From Arthrobacter sp. NtRootA1 (lineage in GTDB: Bacteria > Actinomycetota > Actinomycetes > Actinomycetales > Micrococcaceae): a DNA stretch of 64,000 nt. The stretch covers positions 1,302,001 through 1,366,000 of the forward strand of contig NZ_AP024630.1 in the NCBI RefSeq assembly GCF_019976975.1, written 5' to 3'. Below the pieces are notes generated by a model. The model did no database searches. It saw only the letters and a program-made list of their open reading frames with translations, and had not been told where the DNA came from. Positions 17,076 to 26,525 of the stretch are shown here, piece by piece; positions within the stretch are counted from its first letter, which is position 1, and each line of letters opens with the position of its first letter. The position numbers and the translations under genes are program-made.

Positions 17076-18424
17076 TCCAATTCACTTCCTTCGGTTTCGG
17101 GCAAGAACAGGCCGAGGATGACCGTGGCAAACAAGAACATGTTGATAAACAGGATTGTCGAGGTAGCGCCCGCGGCGGAGGCCAGGAGGAACCCGACAAG
17201 ACTCGGGGCGACCGTATTTGCGACGCGCTGGCCGAAAATCCCGAACCCGTAACCTGAGCCACGAAGGGCCGAGGGATAAAGCTCGCCCATCCACGTGTCC
17301 CAGACCCCCCAGGCGCCAAGGGCGAAGAAGGCCAGGGAGAACATGCCGATATACATCTCGGTCTCGGTTGAGGCTGTCCCGAAGAAGAAACCGCCGGCTG
17401 CCGCGGCGAGGACGTAGATCGTGAAGATCCATTTGCGGCCGAATCGTCCGGTCAGGTAGGAGGCCGTCATGTATCCGGGGATCATGAGGACCGCGCTCAG
17501 GGCGATGAAGGAAAAGCTTGATGAGGCGCTCAGTCCTCGCCCTTCAAGCAATGTTGGCATCCACGATTGAAGTCCCCAGTAGCCCCAAGAGAAGGTGAAG
17601 TTGATGAGGACTTGAATGACCGTAATCCGGCCCATCTTCCGCTTGAAGAGGCTCCAGATGGACTGTTTCTTGCCATCCGACACGGTGAAAATGGTGCCAC
17701 GGGAGATGCCCCGTGCTCCCAGAAGGTCCAGGACGTCGTGAGCGTCTTCGTTCCGGCCCCTCCTGGCGAGCCAGTACGGGGATTCCGGGACGACCTTGTA
17801 CAGAACGATGCCCCATAGGCTGGCAAGTGCACTGACAGCAATGACCCAACGCCAGCCGTGCCCTCCGATCAGAGCGGCGGTGCCGAGGGCGGCCAGGATG
17901 CCAATCGGCCACCCTGCAGCAAGATAGACCGTGGCCTTTCCGCGGACCTTAACCGGGAGCAGTTCTTCAAAATAGGGAAAAGTCACAGTGAACACGCCGC
18001 TGAACAAAACCCCGGAGAGGAAGCGAGCCACCGAGAGGGTCTCAAAGTTCGGTGCGAAGCAACTCAGGAGCGTGAAGACACCATAACCGGCGAAGCTCCA
18101 CGCACACGTGGCTTTCCGGCCGATCCGGTCAGAGATGGGCCCCCAAACCAATGACCCGGGGATCATGCCCAGGAAGAGCGCCGAGATGGCGATTCCCACC
18201 TCCGTCATACCGACCTGCAGGCTAGTAGCCAGATCACCAGCAACGTAGGTGAGCATGAGCATTTCCCAGGCTTCGATTGCGAAGGCGAAGAAGAGGACCG
18301 CGCATATCTTGACGTGGACAGACCCGAAAGGCATGTCGCGGAACGCGTGCCCGACGGCCATGGAGCGCGGTGGACTCACCGTCCCGGGCCATGGCTCTGA
18401 AATGAGTGGGTCGATATTGGACAT
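17072..18424 (-). CDS. MFS transporter (sugar/metabolite:H+ symporter type)
   Basis: 450 aa with about 12 helices. The MFS A-motif appears as WGPISDRIGRKAT and its repeat as LTGRFGRKWIF; PESPYWLARRGR between the halves is typical of the metabolite:H+ symporter and sugar porter subfamilies. The start at 18424 follows GGAGGTCAAGAC; the open frame upstream is not coding. It is the first gene of the minus-strand arm and is divergent from hyuA across a repeat-rich control region, which makes it the probable uptake system for the compound degraded here. Confidence 0.9.
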   Translation of the reverse strand: MSNIDPLISEPWPGTVSPPRSMAVGHAFRDMPFGSVHVKICAVLFFAFAIEAWEMLMLTYVAGDLATSLQVGMTEVGIAISALFLGMIPGSLVWGPISDRIGRKATCAWSFAGYGVFTLLSCFAPNFETLSVARFLSGVLFSGVFTVTFPYFEELLPVKVRGKATVYLAAGWPIGILAALGTAALIGGHGWRWVIAVSALASLWGIVLYKVVPESPYWLARRGRNEDAHDVLDLLGARGISRGTIFTVSDGKKQSIWSLFKRKMGRITVIQVLINFTFSWGYWGLQSWMPTLLEGRGLSASSSFSFIALSAVLMIPGYMTASYLTGRFGRKWIFTIYVLAAAAGGFFFGTASTETEMYIGMFSLAFFALGAWGVWDTWMGELYPSALRGSGYGFGIFGQRVANTVAPSLVGFLLASAAGATSTILFINMFLFATVILGLFLPETEGSELE

Positions 18425-18775
18425 GTCTTGACCTCCGATATTTTGGACAGGATAAGAAGTGCACGTAGCGCTTCTGTGCACGGAGAACCGTCCGGATATC
18501 AAGGAATGCACCTCGGAGCAGCTCATCCAAGCCTCCACTCGGAGAGCGCATCCAAGCATCCCGCCGAGTGATTGCACTCACACTACGAACGAGGTGTGCT
18601 CAGGAGGTGTTCACTTTGCACTTTTCCGATAGGAGCATTTGGGCGCTCAGCACTTTTATGCACTCTGCCCTTCCAACGCCAGCAGAATCGTGCAGTATGC
18701 CCACCCTCTTGGTTGGCCCGGTATATAGCGTGTTTCCACGCACAAAGTGCCATTCCAAACCATGAGGAGATACAC
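18425..18775. promoter_or_regulatory. Divergent control region with seven TGCAC/GTGCA sites
   Basis: The 351-bp gap between the MFS gene and hyuA. TGCAC occurs at 18460, 18477, 18507, 18573, 18617 and 18659, and GTGCA at 18690; the first two are GTGCAC palindromes 17 nt apart. The fourth to sixth are followed by T/C-rich extensions (TTGCACTCAC, TTTGCACTTT, TATGCACTCT). A 5-mer would be expected less than once on both strands of such a stretch. This looks like an operator array for the cluster, possibly for the PucR-type protein upstream. I could not fix exact -10/-35 elements. Confidence 0.5.
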
Positions 18776-20827
18776 ATGCCGAACTACAGGGTGTCGATGG
18801 ATATCGGCGGAACCTTTACGGACATTGTGGCGTACGACCAGGACGCCGGAACCTACGCGGCTACGAAAGCCTCCACCACACCGGGCAACCTGAGTGCCGG
18901 TGTCATTGCAGGCCTTGAGTCGATAGTTGATGAACTCTCGGACATCGAATTCCTGGTCCACGGCACCACCCAGGGCCTGAATGCGTTCCTGGAACGCCGC
19001 GGAGTTCGCGTACTACTGCTGGCCACGGCCGGCATCGAGGACACCTATCACATTGCCCGCGGCCCCCGACTTGAGCTCTACAATGCTCAGTACCGCAAGC
19101 CCGCCCCGTTGGTCGAGCGTAAGGACGTCATTGGCGTCGGTGGCAGGCTGGACAGTCAAGGCCAGGAACTCGTGCCGTTGGACGAAGCGGCAGTCCGTCA
19201 AGCAGCGCGCAGGGCAGCGGAGGAGGGCTACGGCGCCGTCGCCGTCGGGTTCCTGTTCAGCTACAAGAACCCCTCGCACGAACTCAGGGCCCGTGAAATC
19301 CTGATCGAGGAACTCGGGGAGGATTTCACAGTCTCCCTTTCGCACGAAGCAGCCAAGGAATGGCGCGAATACGAGCGGACCTCCTCCGCCGTCGTCGAGG
19401 CCTACACGGGGCCGGTGGTACGCAACTACCTTTTGGACCTGGAAGAGAAACTCGCCGACCGGGGCGTGGAAGCACCGCTGCACATCATGCAGTCCTCCGG
19501 CGGCGTCCTCACCGCCGAGTCCGCTCGTAAGCGGCCGCTGCAGACGCTGCTTTCCGGCCCGGTCGGGGGGGCCATGGGCGATGTCGAACTGGCGGGTGTC
19601 TCGGGAAACCGCAACCTCATCGGTGTGGATATGGGCGGCACTTCCTTTGACGTTTCCTTGGTAGTTGACGGCAAGCCGGACGTCTCAACGGAGGCGCACC
19701 TGGAAGGCCTGCCGATGCTCATGAGCGTTGTTAACATCCACACCGTCGGCGCCGGCGGCGGCTCCGTCGCTTGGCTCGAAGCCGGCGGCCTGCGGGTCGG
19801 ACCGCGTTCCGCCGGAGCCAACCCCGGACCGGCTTGCTACGGCCGCGGCGGCACAGAACCCACCGTTACCGATGCCAACCTGGTGCTCGGCCGCGTGGAC
19901 CCCGACTGGTTCGCCGGCGGACAGGTCGCCTTGGACCGTGAAGCCGCAATCACAGCCCTGAAAACAGTAGGCGACCAGCTCGGCCTGGACCCCATCGCCA
20001 TGGCCGAAGGCATCTGCGACGTCGCGAACTCACAGATGGCCCAAGCGATCCGGACCATCACCATTTCCCGCGGCATCGAACCCAGGGACTTCGCCCTCGT
20101 GGCCTTTGGCGGAGCCGGACCCATGCACGCGGTCTTCCTCGCCAGGGAACTCGGCATCCCGGAAACGGTCGTTCCCCGCTTCCCCGGTGCTTTCTCCGCC
20201 TGGGGCATGTTGCAAACCAACATCCGCAAGGACTTTTCCGAACCCTACTTCTACCTCGACGAAGACATTGATGTGGCAGACATGGCCGGCATCCTCCGCT
20301 CCATGGAAGTCGAAGGCCTGTCTTCACTGGTCTCGGAAGGGGTCCCGGAGGAAAGCCGGGCCACGAAGGCGTCCGTGGACGTCCGCTATCAGTCGCAGGA
20401 GTTCTCCTTGAACGTTCCGCTGACATCAGCTGACGAACCGGAGTCACCTGACTTCGTTGCCAACCTCGCTGTCCGCTTCTCTGCGATGTACCACGAGCGC
20501 TACGGCCACTCCAACCTTGGTGCCCCGATCGAAATCGTCACCCTGCGGACGCAGGCTGTCGGGGATCTGGGACGGCTGGAAGCTCCGAGCTACGTCACCG
20601 CACAGGGCCCTGAGTTCAAGCACGAAATCCGCCAGGTGGTCTTTGACCACGTTGAGCACAGCACCACCGTAGTCCGCCGTGACGATCTCGGCGCCGGCCA
20701 CACATTCGAAGGTCCCGCCATCATTGTGGAGCAGACCGCCACCACCGTCGTTCCCCCCGGGTTCAACGTCACGGTCGACGAGTTCGGCTCCCTGGTCATC
20801 CGCTCTGAAGACGTCGAAGAAAACTGA
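18776..20827 (+). CDS. hyuA: Hydantoinase/oxoprolinase subunit A (HyuA family)
   Basis: 683 aa from the ATG at 18776, preceded by GAGGAGATACAC. HyuA-type proteins bind ATP and, with HyuB, open a cyclic amide (N-methylhydantoin, hydantoin, 5-oxoproline, caprolactam) or carboxylate a ketone. Both phosphate motifs are intact: DIGGTFTDIV at residues 9-18 and GVDMGGTSFDVSLV near residue 285, with HGTTQGLNAFLERRG and GPRSAGANPGPACYGRGG as further family blocks. It has 10 nt to hyuB. The precise substrate cannot be read from the sequence, but the racemase and amidohydrolase alongside favour a hydantoin-like ring over acetone-type carboxylation. Confidence 0.9.
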   Translation: MPNYRVSMDIGGTFTDIVAYDQDAGTYAATKASTTPGNLSAGVIAGLESIVDELSDIEFLVHGTTQGLNAFLERRGVRVLLLATAGIEDTYHIARGPRLELYNAQYRKPAPLVERKDVIGVGGRLDSQGQELVPLDEAAVRQAARRAAEEGYGAVAVGFLFSYKNPSHELRAREILIEELGEDFTVSLSHEAAKEWREYERTSSAVVEAYTGPVVRNYLLDLEEKLADRGVEAPLHIMQSSGGVLTAESARKRPLQTLLSGPVGGAMGDVELAGVSGNRNLIGVDMGGTSFDVSLVVDGKPDVSTEAHLEGLPMLMSVVNIHTVGAGGGSVAWLEAGGLRVGPRSAGANPGPACYGRGGTEPTVTDANLVLGRVDPDWFAGGQVALDREAAITALKTVGDQLGLDPIAMAEGICDVANSQMAQAIRTITISRGIEPRDFALVAFGGAGPMHAVFLARELGIPETVVPRFPGAFSAWGMLQTNIRKDFSEPYFYLDEDIDVADMAGILRSMEVEGLSSLVSEGVPEESRATKASVDVRYQSQEFSLNVPLTSADEPESPDFVANLAVRFSAMYHERYGHSNLGAPIEIVTLRTQAVGDLGRLEAPSYVTAQGPEFKHEIRQVVFDHVEHSTTVVRRDDLGAGHTFEGPAIIVEQTATTVVPPGFNVTVDEFGSLVIRSEDVEEN

Positions 20828-20837
20828 GGCACCAAAA

Positions 20838-22511
20838 ATGACAATTGCAGCAGTCAAAACACTGGATCCCGTCACCGTGGAAATCATCCGCAACGCGCTG
20901 ACCAGCGCCGCGGATGACATGAACGCCACCCTGATCCGCTCCGCTTACTCACCCATCCTCTACGAGGGCGGGGACTGCGTGGTGGCTCTCCTGGACACCG
21001 AACACCGCGTGCTCGGACAGTCCGCAGGCCTGCCGCTCTTCCTAGGCAACCTGGAAACTTGTTCCATCGCTGTGGAGGAAATGTACGGCCGCGCGGTCTG
21101 GCAGGAAGGGGACATCTGGATCCTCAACGACTCATACCTGGGCGGCACGCACCTGAACGATGTGACCATTTTTGCGCCGATCTTCGACGATGGAGAGGTT
21201 GTCGGATTCGCGGCGACCCGTGCGCACTGGATGGACATGGGGTCTAAAGATGTCGGAGGCTCGATGGACTCGACCGACATTTTCCAAGAGGGGTTCAGGA
21301 TGGGGCCGGTCAAATTGGTCGAGGCAGGTGTTGAGACCTCTGTTGTGGACCTGATTCGGACCAACGTGCGATTCCCGTACCAGACCATTGGTGATATGCA
21401 TGCCATGATCGCAGCCCTCCGGATGGGCACCACCCGGATGAAGGAGCTTGTGGGCCGGTACGGCATGGAGCAGCTGGATGCCGCCCGGGATGAGATCTTC
21501 CGCCAAACGGAAGAAATCGAGCGCATGACCGTACGCAACATTCAAGACGGGGTGTACGAAGCTGAGGGCTTCCTGGACAACGACGGTATCAATCTGGACA
21601 CTCCAATTGAGATCAAGCTGCGGATCACCGTAGCCGGCGACACCATTGACTTCGACGTCACCGGATCGGCGGACCAGACCATGGGCCCGGTGAACTGTGG
21701 TGCCGCCCAGGCCGTCTCGGCACTGCGCGTGGGCTACAAGCTCCTCGTCAGCCCGGAGTCCAACTCCAACGGTGGTTCCTTCCGGCCAATGACCACCCAG
21801 GTGCGGTCCGGCTCAGTGCTCGGCGCCGTGACTCCAGCCCCGTGCCAGTGGTATTTCTCCCACCTTGGGCTGCTGATCGACCTCGTTTCCAAGGCCATGG
21901 CCCCCGCCATGCCCGAACGTGTCGCCAGCGCCAGCCACGGTGACTCGATGATCATCACCGCCGCCGGTTTCGACACCCGTTTCGGCCGGAACTTCGTCAC
22001 TATGGAAGCCACACTTGGAGGCTGGGGTGCGTGGCAGGGAACCGATGGTGAATCCGCCATGATCAACAATGTCAACGGCTCACTCAAGGACCTGCCCATC
22101 GAGATGCTGGAGACCCGCTACCCGTTCCGGATCAACGAGTACTCCATCCGCCCCAACTCCGGCGGCCCCGGCCAGTACCGCGGCGGCAACGGCGTGGTAC
22201 GCGAATACGAATTCCTGGCCGACTGCGTGGTAGGGCTCTGGTTCGAACGGTCAAAGACCCCGGCCTGGGGGCTCTTCGGCGGATCGGACGCCCAGGGCCC
22301 GGAAGTTGTGATCAACCCCGGCCGCGCTGATGAGGTTCGCACGCTGAAAGCGAACGCCCGCAAGGTCAAGGCCGGCGACGTCGTCCGCCTCGCCGTAGGA
22401 GGTGGTGGCGGCTTCGGAGACGTCTCCAAGCGCTCCCGCGAGGACATCACCTACGACATCGTCAACGGTTTCATCACCGAGGACTTCGCCAAGACGCACT
22501 ACGGCTACTAA
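20838..22511 (+). CDS. hyuB: Hydantoinase/oxoprolinase subunit B (HyuB family)
   Basis: 557 aa, the normal size for HyuB. The start at 20838 (MTIAAVKTLDPVTVEIIRNA) fits the family; the frame runs on upstream inside hyuA but is not coding there. Family blocks include SADDMNATLIRSAYSPILYEGGD, here split as residues from SAADDMN to EGGDC, NDSYLGGTHLNDVT with metal-binding Asp/His, YRGGNGVVREYEF and GGGGFGD near the end. HyuB carries the metal site that hydrolyses the phosphorylated intermediate made with HyuA. The two genes are clearly one unit. Confidence 0.92.
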   Translation: MTIAAVKTLDPVTVEIIRNALTSAADDMNATLIRSAYSPILYEGGDCVVALLDTEHRVLGQSAGLPLFLGNLETCSIAVEEMYGRAVWQEGDIWILNDSYLGGTHLNDVTIFAPIFDDGEVVGFAATRAHWMDMGSKDVGGSMDSTDIFQEGFRMGPVKLVEAGVETSVVDLIRTNVRFPYQTIGDMHAMIAALRMGTTRMKELVGRYGMEQLDAARDEIFRQTEEIERMTVRNIQDGVYEAEGFLDNDGINLDTPIEIKLRITVAGDTIDFDVTGSADQTMGPVNCGAAQAVSALRVGYKLLVSPESNSNGGSFRPMTTQVRSGSVLGAVTPAPCQWYFSHLGLLIDLVSKAMAPAMPERVASASHGDSMIITAAGFDTRFGRNFVTMEATLGGWGAWQGTDGESAMINNVNGSLKDLPIEMLETRYPFRINEYSIRPNSGGPGQYRGGNGVVREYEFLADCVVGLWFERSKTPAWGLFGGSDAQGPEVVINPGRADEVRTLKANARKVKAGDVVRLAVGGGGGFGDVSKRSREDITYDIVNGFITEDFAKTHYGY

Positions 22512-22557
22512 GCACCACCAGCAGCAAATAGGTTCCGATCAGGAAAGAAAGGACTCC

Positions 22558-23013
22558 ATGAGTTCCCAGTTTGAATCCTTCGACGACGTGTACGCGAACG
22601 CCCGGAAAGTAGTCGGCGTCACTCTCTTTACCGTCTCAGTCATCGCCGACGATGGCACCAGCATGGCACGCGTGTACACCACCCATCCCGATGTTTATCC
22701 GGTAGGTGGGAAGAAGACCCTCGCCGGGGACACGAACGCGGTGTGGCTGGAGCAGGTGCTCAAGGGACAGCAGCCGTTCTTGGGGGTGGATAAGGAAGCG
22801 GTCCGTGCATTCTTCTTTGATTCGGCAATGATCGAGTCATTGGGCTGCGGGGCCATCGTCAACGTTCCGGTGGTGAGCAACGGCCAGACTATCGGTTCCA
22901 TGAACTTCCTCGCCCCTGAGGGCAGCTACGACCAGAATTCGGTCGACTCAGCCGTGGACGTCGCACGGCGGTCCGTCCATCTGCTCGAAGAAGCCCTCAC
23001 CACCGCCAGCTAG
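22558..23013 (+). CDS. Small GAF domain protein
   Basis: 151 aa from the ATG at 22558 with GAAAGAAAGGA upstream. The whole protein is one GAF fold: the ARKVVGVTLFTVSVI strand, a variable loop and LGCGAIVNVPVVSNGQTIGS near residue 100. It has only one cysteine in the core, so it is not a methionine sulfoxide reductase of the fRMsr type. GAF domains bind small ligands; a stand-alone copy inside a catabolic operon may sense the substrate or a breakdown product, or act as a binding subunit. No DNA-binding part is present. Confidence 0.8.
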   Translation: MSSQFESFDDVYANARKVVGVTLFTVSVIADDGTSMARVYTTHPDVYPVGGKKTLAGDTNAVWLEQVLKGQQPFLGVDKEAVRAFFFDSAMIESLGCGAIVNVPVVSNGQTIGSMNFLAPEGSYDQNSVDSAVDVARRSVHLLEEALTTAS

Positions 23014-23019
23014 TTCATT

Positions 23020-23055
23020 CGCGGGCGGGCACCACGATTGGGGGGCCCGCCCGCG
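23020..23055 (+). terminator. Strong hairpin between GAF and amidohydrolase genes
   Basis: CGCGGGCGGGC (23020-23030) and GCCCGCCCGCG (23045-23055) form a perfect 11-bp GC stem with a 14-nt loop. With no T tract, it may trim or attenuate the transcript inside the operon rather than end it. Confidence 0.45.
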
Positions 23056-23079
23056 GGGGACAACAGGAAGGAAACAGAC

Positions 23080-24333
23080 GTGACAACACCGGAAAGCTTG
23101 ACAATACGGAACGCCCTAATCTTCGACGGCGAATCACCTGACCTGATTGAGGGCTCCATCAGCATCCGGGATGGCCGGATCACCGCCGTAGGGCGGGAGG
23201 TTGAAACGAGCGGTGTTGTCCATGACGCCCGGGGCCGAACCGTGATTCCAGGACTTATCGATGCGCATTTTCATGCATACGCACTCAGCCTGACTTCCGC
23301 CACGAACGAGACTGGGCCATTGAGCTATTCCGCACTTGCCGGGGCAAGGCGTCTCGCGGCGACACTGCTCCGCGGGTTCACTTCGGTACGTGACGTAGCC
23401 GGTGGTGACGTTGGCCTTGCCAGCGCCATCGAGGAAGGTCTGTGCCCTGGTCCACGCTACTTCTTCACCGGCCCGGCGCTGAGCCAGACAGGCGGCCACG
23501 GCGATATCCGGGCCGCGAACAATGGCGGATGCTTCCATGGCGGGCACATGTGCGAGGTGGTGGACGGCGCCGATAACCTGCTGCTGGCCGTGCGTCACCG
23601 ATTCCGCACAGGCGCCTCCGCCATAAAGCTAATGACCTCCGGAGGGGTCGTTTCACCGGTCGATCCGATTCGGGTTCCGCAGTACAGCGCGGAGGAAATC
23701 CGCGTCGTAACAGAAGAGGCTTCCCGCCGGGGCAGCTACGCCACGGCTCACGCATATTCCCCGGAGGCCATTCGCCATTCAGTACTTAACGGGGTCCGCT
23801 GCATCGAGCACGGCAACCTGCTGGACGCTGAAACGGCGAAGCTAATGGCTGACAACGACGTTTATCTGGTCCCCACCTTGGTGACCTACGAAGCCATGGA
23901 ACGCCGCGGTAAGGATGTCGGCCTTACCGAAGTGGGAGCGGCCAAGAACCGGGAAGTGCTGGAGGCGGGGAAGAATGCCGTGGCACTGGCGCGGGATGCC
24001 GGGGTCCGGATCGGGTTCGGAACAGACCTCATGGGTGACCTGGAGGATGAGCAACTGGCCGGACTCCGTCTGCAGTGCGAAGCCCTTGGCGTGTATGGCG
24101 CACTCCGGTCGGCAACGTCAACCAACGCCGCCCTGCTTCGGCGCGATGACCTTGGACGCATCACCCGCGGGTCCTGCGCGGACTTGGTGGTGCTGGACGG
24201 GAATCCCTTCCATGAACCCTCGATTCTCTGGGACGAAAGCAAGACACGTACCGTCATCAAGGACGGGCAGATCATCTCCACCGGGATCCTTCGGGGCGCG
24301 GCGGACTTGCCGTTGGACGTTCGGGTTGCCTAA
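23080..24333 (+). CDS. Metal-dependent amidohydrolase (imidazolonepropionase-like)
   Basis: 417 aa from the GTG at 23080, after GGAAGGAAACAGAC. The binuclear amidohydrolase pattern is complete: HxH at His63/His65 (DAHFHAY), Lys183 (AIKLMTSGG), His224 (TAHAYSP), His244 (IEHGNLL) and Asp316 (GFGTDLMGD). This set fits prolidase/imidazolonepropionase-like hydrolases of cyclic or N-acyl amides rather than classical hydantoinases. It would hydrolyse the ring-opened product of HyuAB or a related amide. It ends the plus-strand arm and is followed by a hairpin. Confidence 0.88.
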   Translation: MTTPESLTIRNALIFDGESPDLIEGSISIRDGRITAVGREVETSGVVHDARGRTVIPGLIDAHFHAYALSLTSATNETGPLSYSALAGARRLAATLLRGFTSVRDVAGGDVGLASAIEEGLCPGPRYFFTGPALSQTGGHGDIRAANNGGCFHGGHMCEVVDGADNLLLAVRHRFRTGASAIKLMTSGGVVSPVDPIRVPQYSAEEIRVVTEEASRRGSYATAHAYSPEAIRHSVLNGVRCIEHGNLLDAETAKLMADNDVYLVPTLVTYEAMERRGKDVGLTEVGAAKNREVLEAGKNAVALARDAGVRIGFGTDLMGDLEDEQLAGLRLQCEALGVYGALRSATSTNAALLRRDDLGRITRGSCADLVVLDGNPFHEPSILWDESKTRTVIKDGQIISTGILRGAADLPLDVRVA

Positions 24334-24360
24334 GAAAGCAACAGACGGGTTGGGGCTCAA

Positions 24361-24397
24361 AGCCGCGTCATCAGCTCACTGGGCCGCTGACGCGGCT
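24361..24397 (+). terminator. Hairpin after amidohydrolase gene
   Basis: AGCCGCGTC-AT-CAGC (24361-24375) pairs with GCTGACGCGGCT (24386-24397), 12 bp with a 2-nt bulge. It lies just before the next start codon at 24405 and could also affect that gene's translation. Confidence 0.5.
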
Positions 24398-24404
24398 CTG
24401 AGCG

Positions 24405-26525
24405 ATGATGGAAAATGTGAACAGACTTGCCAGCGCCTACAGCAGCTATCTCCTGCAGCACAAGGACAATCCGGTGGATTGGTTTCCGTTCGGGGATGAA
24501 GCTTTTGCGCTTGCTGCTGCCCGTGACGTTCCGGTCTTCCTCTCCATCGGATATGCGGCCTGTCACTGGTGCCACGTCATGGCCCACGAATCCTTCGAGG
24601 ACCAGGAAACCGCCGATTACCTGAATGCCCACTTCGTGCCCGTCAAAGTGGACCGCGAGGAACGCCCGGACGTCGATTCCGTCTACATGACGGCCACGCA
24701 GGCCATCAGCGGCGAAGGTGGCTGGCCAATGTCCGTCTTCCTGACTCCCGAGGGCCTCGCGTTCCATGCAGGCACCTACTTCCCGCCCGTTCCCCTGCCT
24801 GGACGCCCCTCCTTCCGGAACGTGCTTGAGGCTGTCCACGAGGCGTGGACGGAACGCCGCGAGGCTGTTGAGCAGAACGCCAGGGGGCTCGCCGCCAACA
24901 TGGCCAATGCCCAGCTGTCATCGGCGGTTCGACTTGATGGCCCGCCCGAGGTACTTGATGCCCAACTGCTTTCGGACGCAGTGGGGCTCTTGGCGCGGTC
25001 GGAAGACCCCGACGCCGGTGGGTTTGGCACCGCCCCGAAGTTCCCGCCGTCGGCGGTTCTTGAGTTCCTGATCCGTCACGCCGCGGCGAGGTCGGAGACT
25101 GCGGAGGATGCGCGGGACATGGCTGGACGGGCGCTGGTCGGGATGGCCAGTTCCGCTTTGTGCGACCAGCTCGACGGCGGCTTCGCGCGGTATTCGGTCA
25201 CAGCGGATTGGTCAGTGCCGCACTTCGAGAAAATGCTCTACGACAATGCCCAGCTCCTGCGTATCTACGCCCACTGGGTGCGGCTCGGGGGCAATGAGGT
25301 GTTCTCCGCCAGCGAGGCAGCGGAGACAGCATCCAGGTGCGCGGACTGGATGCTGGCCTCACTGGGGCTGCCTAGCGGTGGACTGGCTTCATCATTGGAC
25401 GCCGACACCGTGGTGGACGGCGTGCACCATGAGGGTGCGGCCTACCTTTGGACTCCCGGGTCCTTGCTGGAAGTCCTCGGGCCAGATGACGCCGAGGCGG
25501 TGGCCCGGATGATGAACATCGGTGACCAGGGAACGGTTTCGGAATTGGGATCTCCGTTGCATCCCGGACGACCCCTTTCGGCTTCCGAATCCACGCTGTG
25601 GCGCCGCGTCAGGCCCACGCTCCTGGCCGTCCGCGATCTCCGGAACCAGCCTGCCCGGGACGAGAAAGTTGTGGCAGGTTGGAACGGGCTCGCGATCGCG
25701 GGGCTTGCCGAGGCCGGAGCGGTGCTGGACAGACCGGACCTCGTCGCTGCCGCACAGGACGTCGCTGAGTACCTTGAGGACGTACATTGGGATGCCGAGC
25801 AAGGGCTGCTGCTCCGGGTCTCGCACGATTCCAAGGCCCGGGGGATCGGTGGACTCCTGGAAGATTACGCATTCTGCGCTGAGGGCCTGTTCTCCCTGTA
25901 TGCCGCGACGGGGAAAAGGCGTTGGTACCGCTTGGCGGAACAACTCATTCGGGCCGCGGAAGCGCGTTTTGTAGAGAACGGACACCTTGCCGATTCAGCC
26001 GGGGAGTCTGCGCAGGTCTTCAACGCCCAAGGCCAACGCGCCGCCCTTGATCCATTCGACAATGCTGCCCCCAGCGGCGCTGCCGGATTTGCCGGAGTGC
26101 TGCTGACGTATTCCGCATATTCAGGCTCACACGATCACCGACTCATGGCCGGGAACATCCTGGGGTTGCTTCCTCCACTGGCCACGCGCGCGCCCCGCGC
26201 TGCCGGTTGGCTCCTGGCCACGGCGCAAGCGGCGCTGGCCGGCCCGGTGGAGGCCGCCGTCGCTGGTCCCGACTCATCCCTGCGGCAGGAACTGCACGGC
26301 GCGCTTTTGAAGTCCGCCAGCCCCGGCCTCGTTGTCGCCTTGCAAGAGGACGACGCCGCGTCCCCGGCTGGTGAGGGTGAGGTTCCGCTGCTGATTCATC
26401 GCACTGGTGCGCCAAACGGCTCGCCACAAGTGTATTTGTGCCGGGATATGGTGTGCGAAAGGCCTGTGGGAACCGTTGCCGAGGTGCAATCGATGCTGGC
26501 GCGAATGACCCCAGGCGCTAGCTGA
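24405..26525 (+). CDS. Thioredoxin-domain protein, YyaL/DUF255 family
   Basis: 706 aa. The N-terminal 150 residues form a thioredoxin-like domain beginning [20 protein letters not shown], with the redox-type CHWC motif in [20 protein letters not shown]; the rest is an alpha/alpha barrel like N-acylglucosamine epimerases and glycosidases. The family is widespread (human SPATA20) and its reaction is not established. The start is ATG at 24405 or 24408. In related actinobacteria this gene usually sits close to the mca region, so it marks the right edge of the inserted block. Its end overlaps the next, convergent gene by 8 nt. Confidence 0.88.
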   Translation: MMENVNRLASAYSSYLLQHKDNPVDWFPFGDEAFALAAARDVPVFLSIGYAACHWCHVMAHESFEDQETADYLNAHFVPVKVDREERPDVDSVYMTATQAISGEGGWPMSVFLTPEGLAFHAGTYFPPVPLPGRPSFRNVLEAVHEAWTERREAVEQNARGLAANMANAQLSSAVRLDGPPEVLDAQLLSDAVGLLARSEDPDAGGFGTAPKFPPSAVLEFLIRHAAARSETAEDARDMAGRALVGMASSALCDQLDGGFARYSVTADWSVPHFEKMLYDNAQLLRIYAHWVRLGGNEVFSASEAAETASRCADWMLASLGLPSGGLASSLDADTVVDGVHHEGAAYLWTPGSLLEVLGPDDAEAVARMMNIGDQGTVSELGSPLHPGRPLSASESTLWRRVRPTLLAVRDLRNQPARDEKVVAGWNGLAIAGLAEAGAVLDRPDLVAAAQDVAEYLEDVHWDAEQGLLLRVSHDSKARGIGGLLEDYAFCAEGLFSLYAATGKRRWYRLAEQLIRAAEARFVENGHLADSAGESAQVFNAQGQRAALDPFDNAAPSGAAGFAGVLLTYSAYSGSHDHRLMAGNILGLLPPLATRAPRAAGWLLATAQAALAGPVEAAVAGPDSSLRQELHGALLKSASPGLVVALQEDDAASPAGEGEVPLLIHRTGAPNGSPQVYLCRDMVCERPVGTVAEVQSMLARMTPGAS

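Noticed and set aside
18572..18775. 68-residue N-terminal extension of hyuA
   Set aside because: It lies in the repeat-rich control region; the strong ribosome site and family start point to 18776.
18776..22511. Acetone or acetophenone carboxylase reading of HyuA/HyuB
   Set aside because: Those complexes carry additional small subunits; here the racemase and amidohydrolase neighbours fit ring hydrolysis better. Not fully excluded.
10347..24404. Mobile element or prophage carrying the accessory block
   Set aside because: No transposase, integrase, terminal inverted repeats or target duplication could be seen at either edge.
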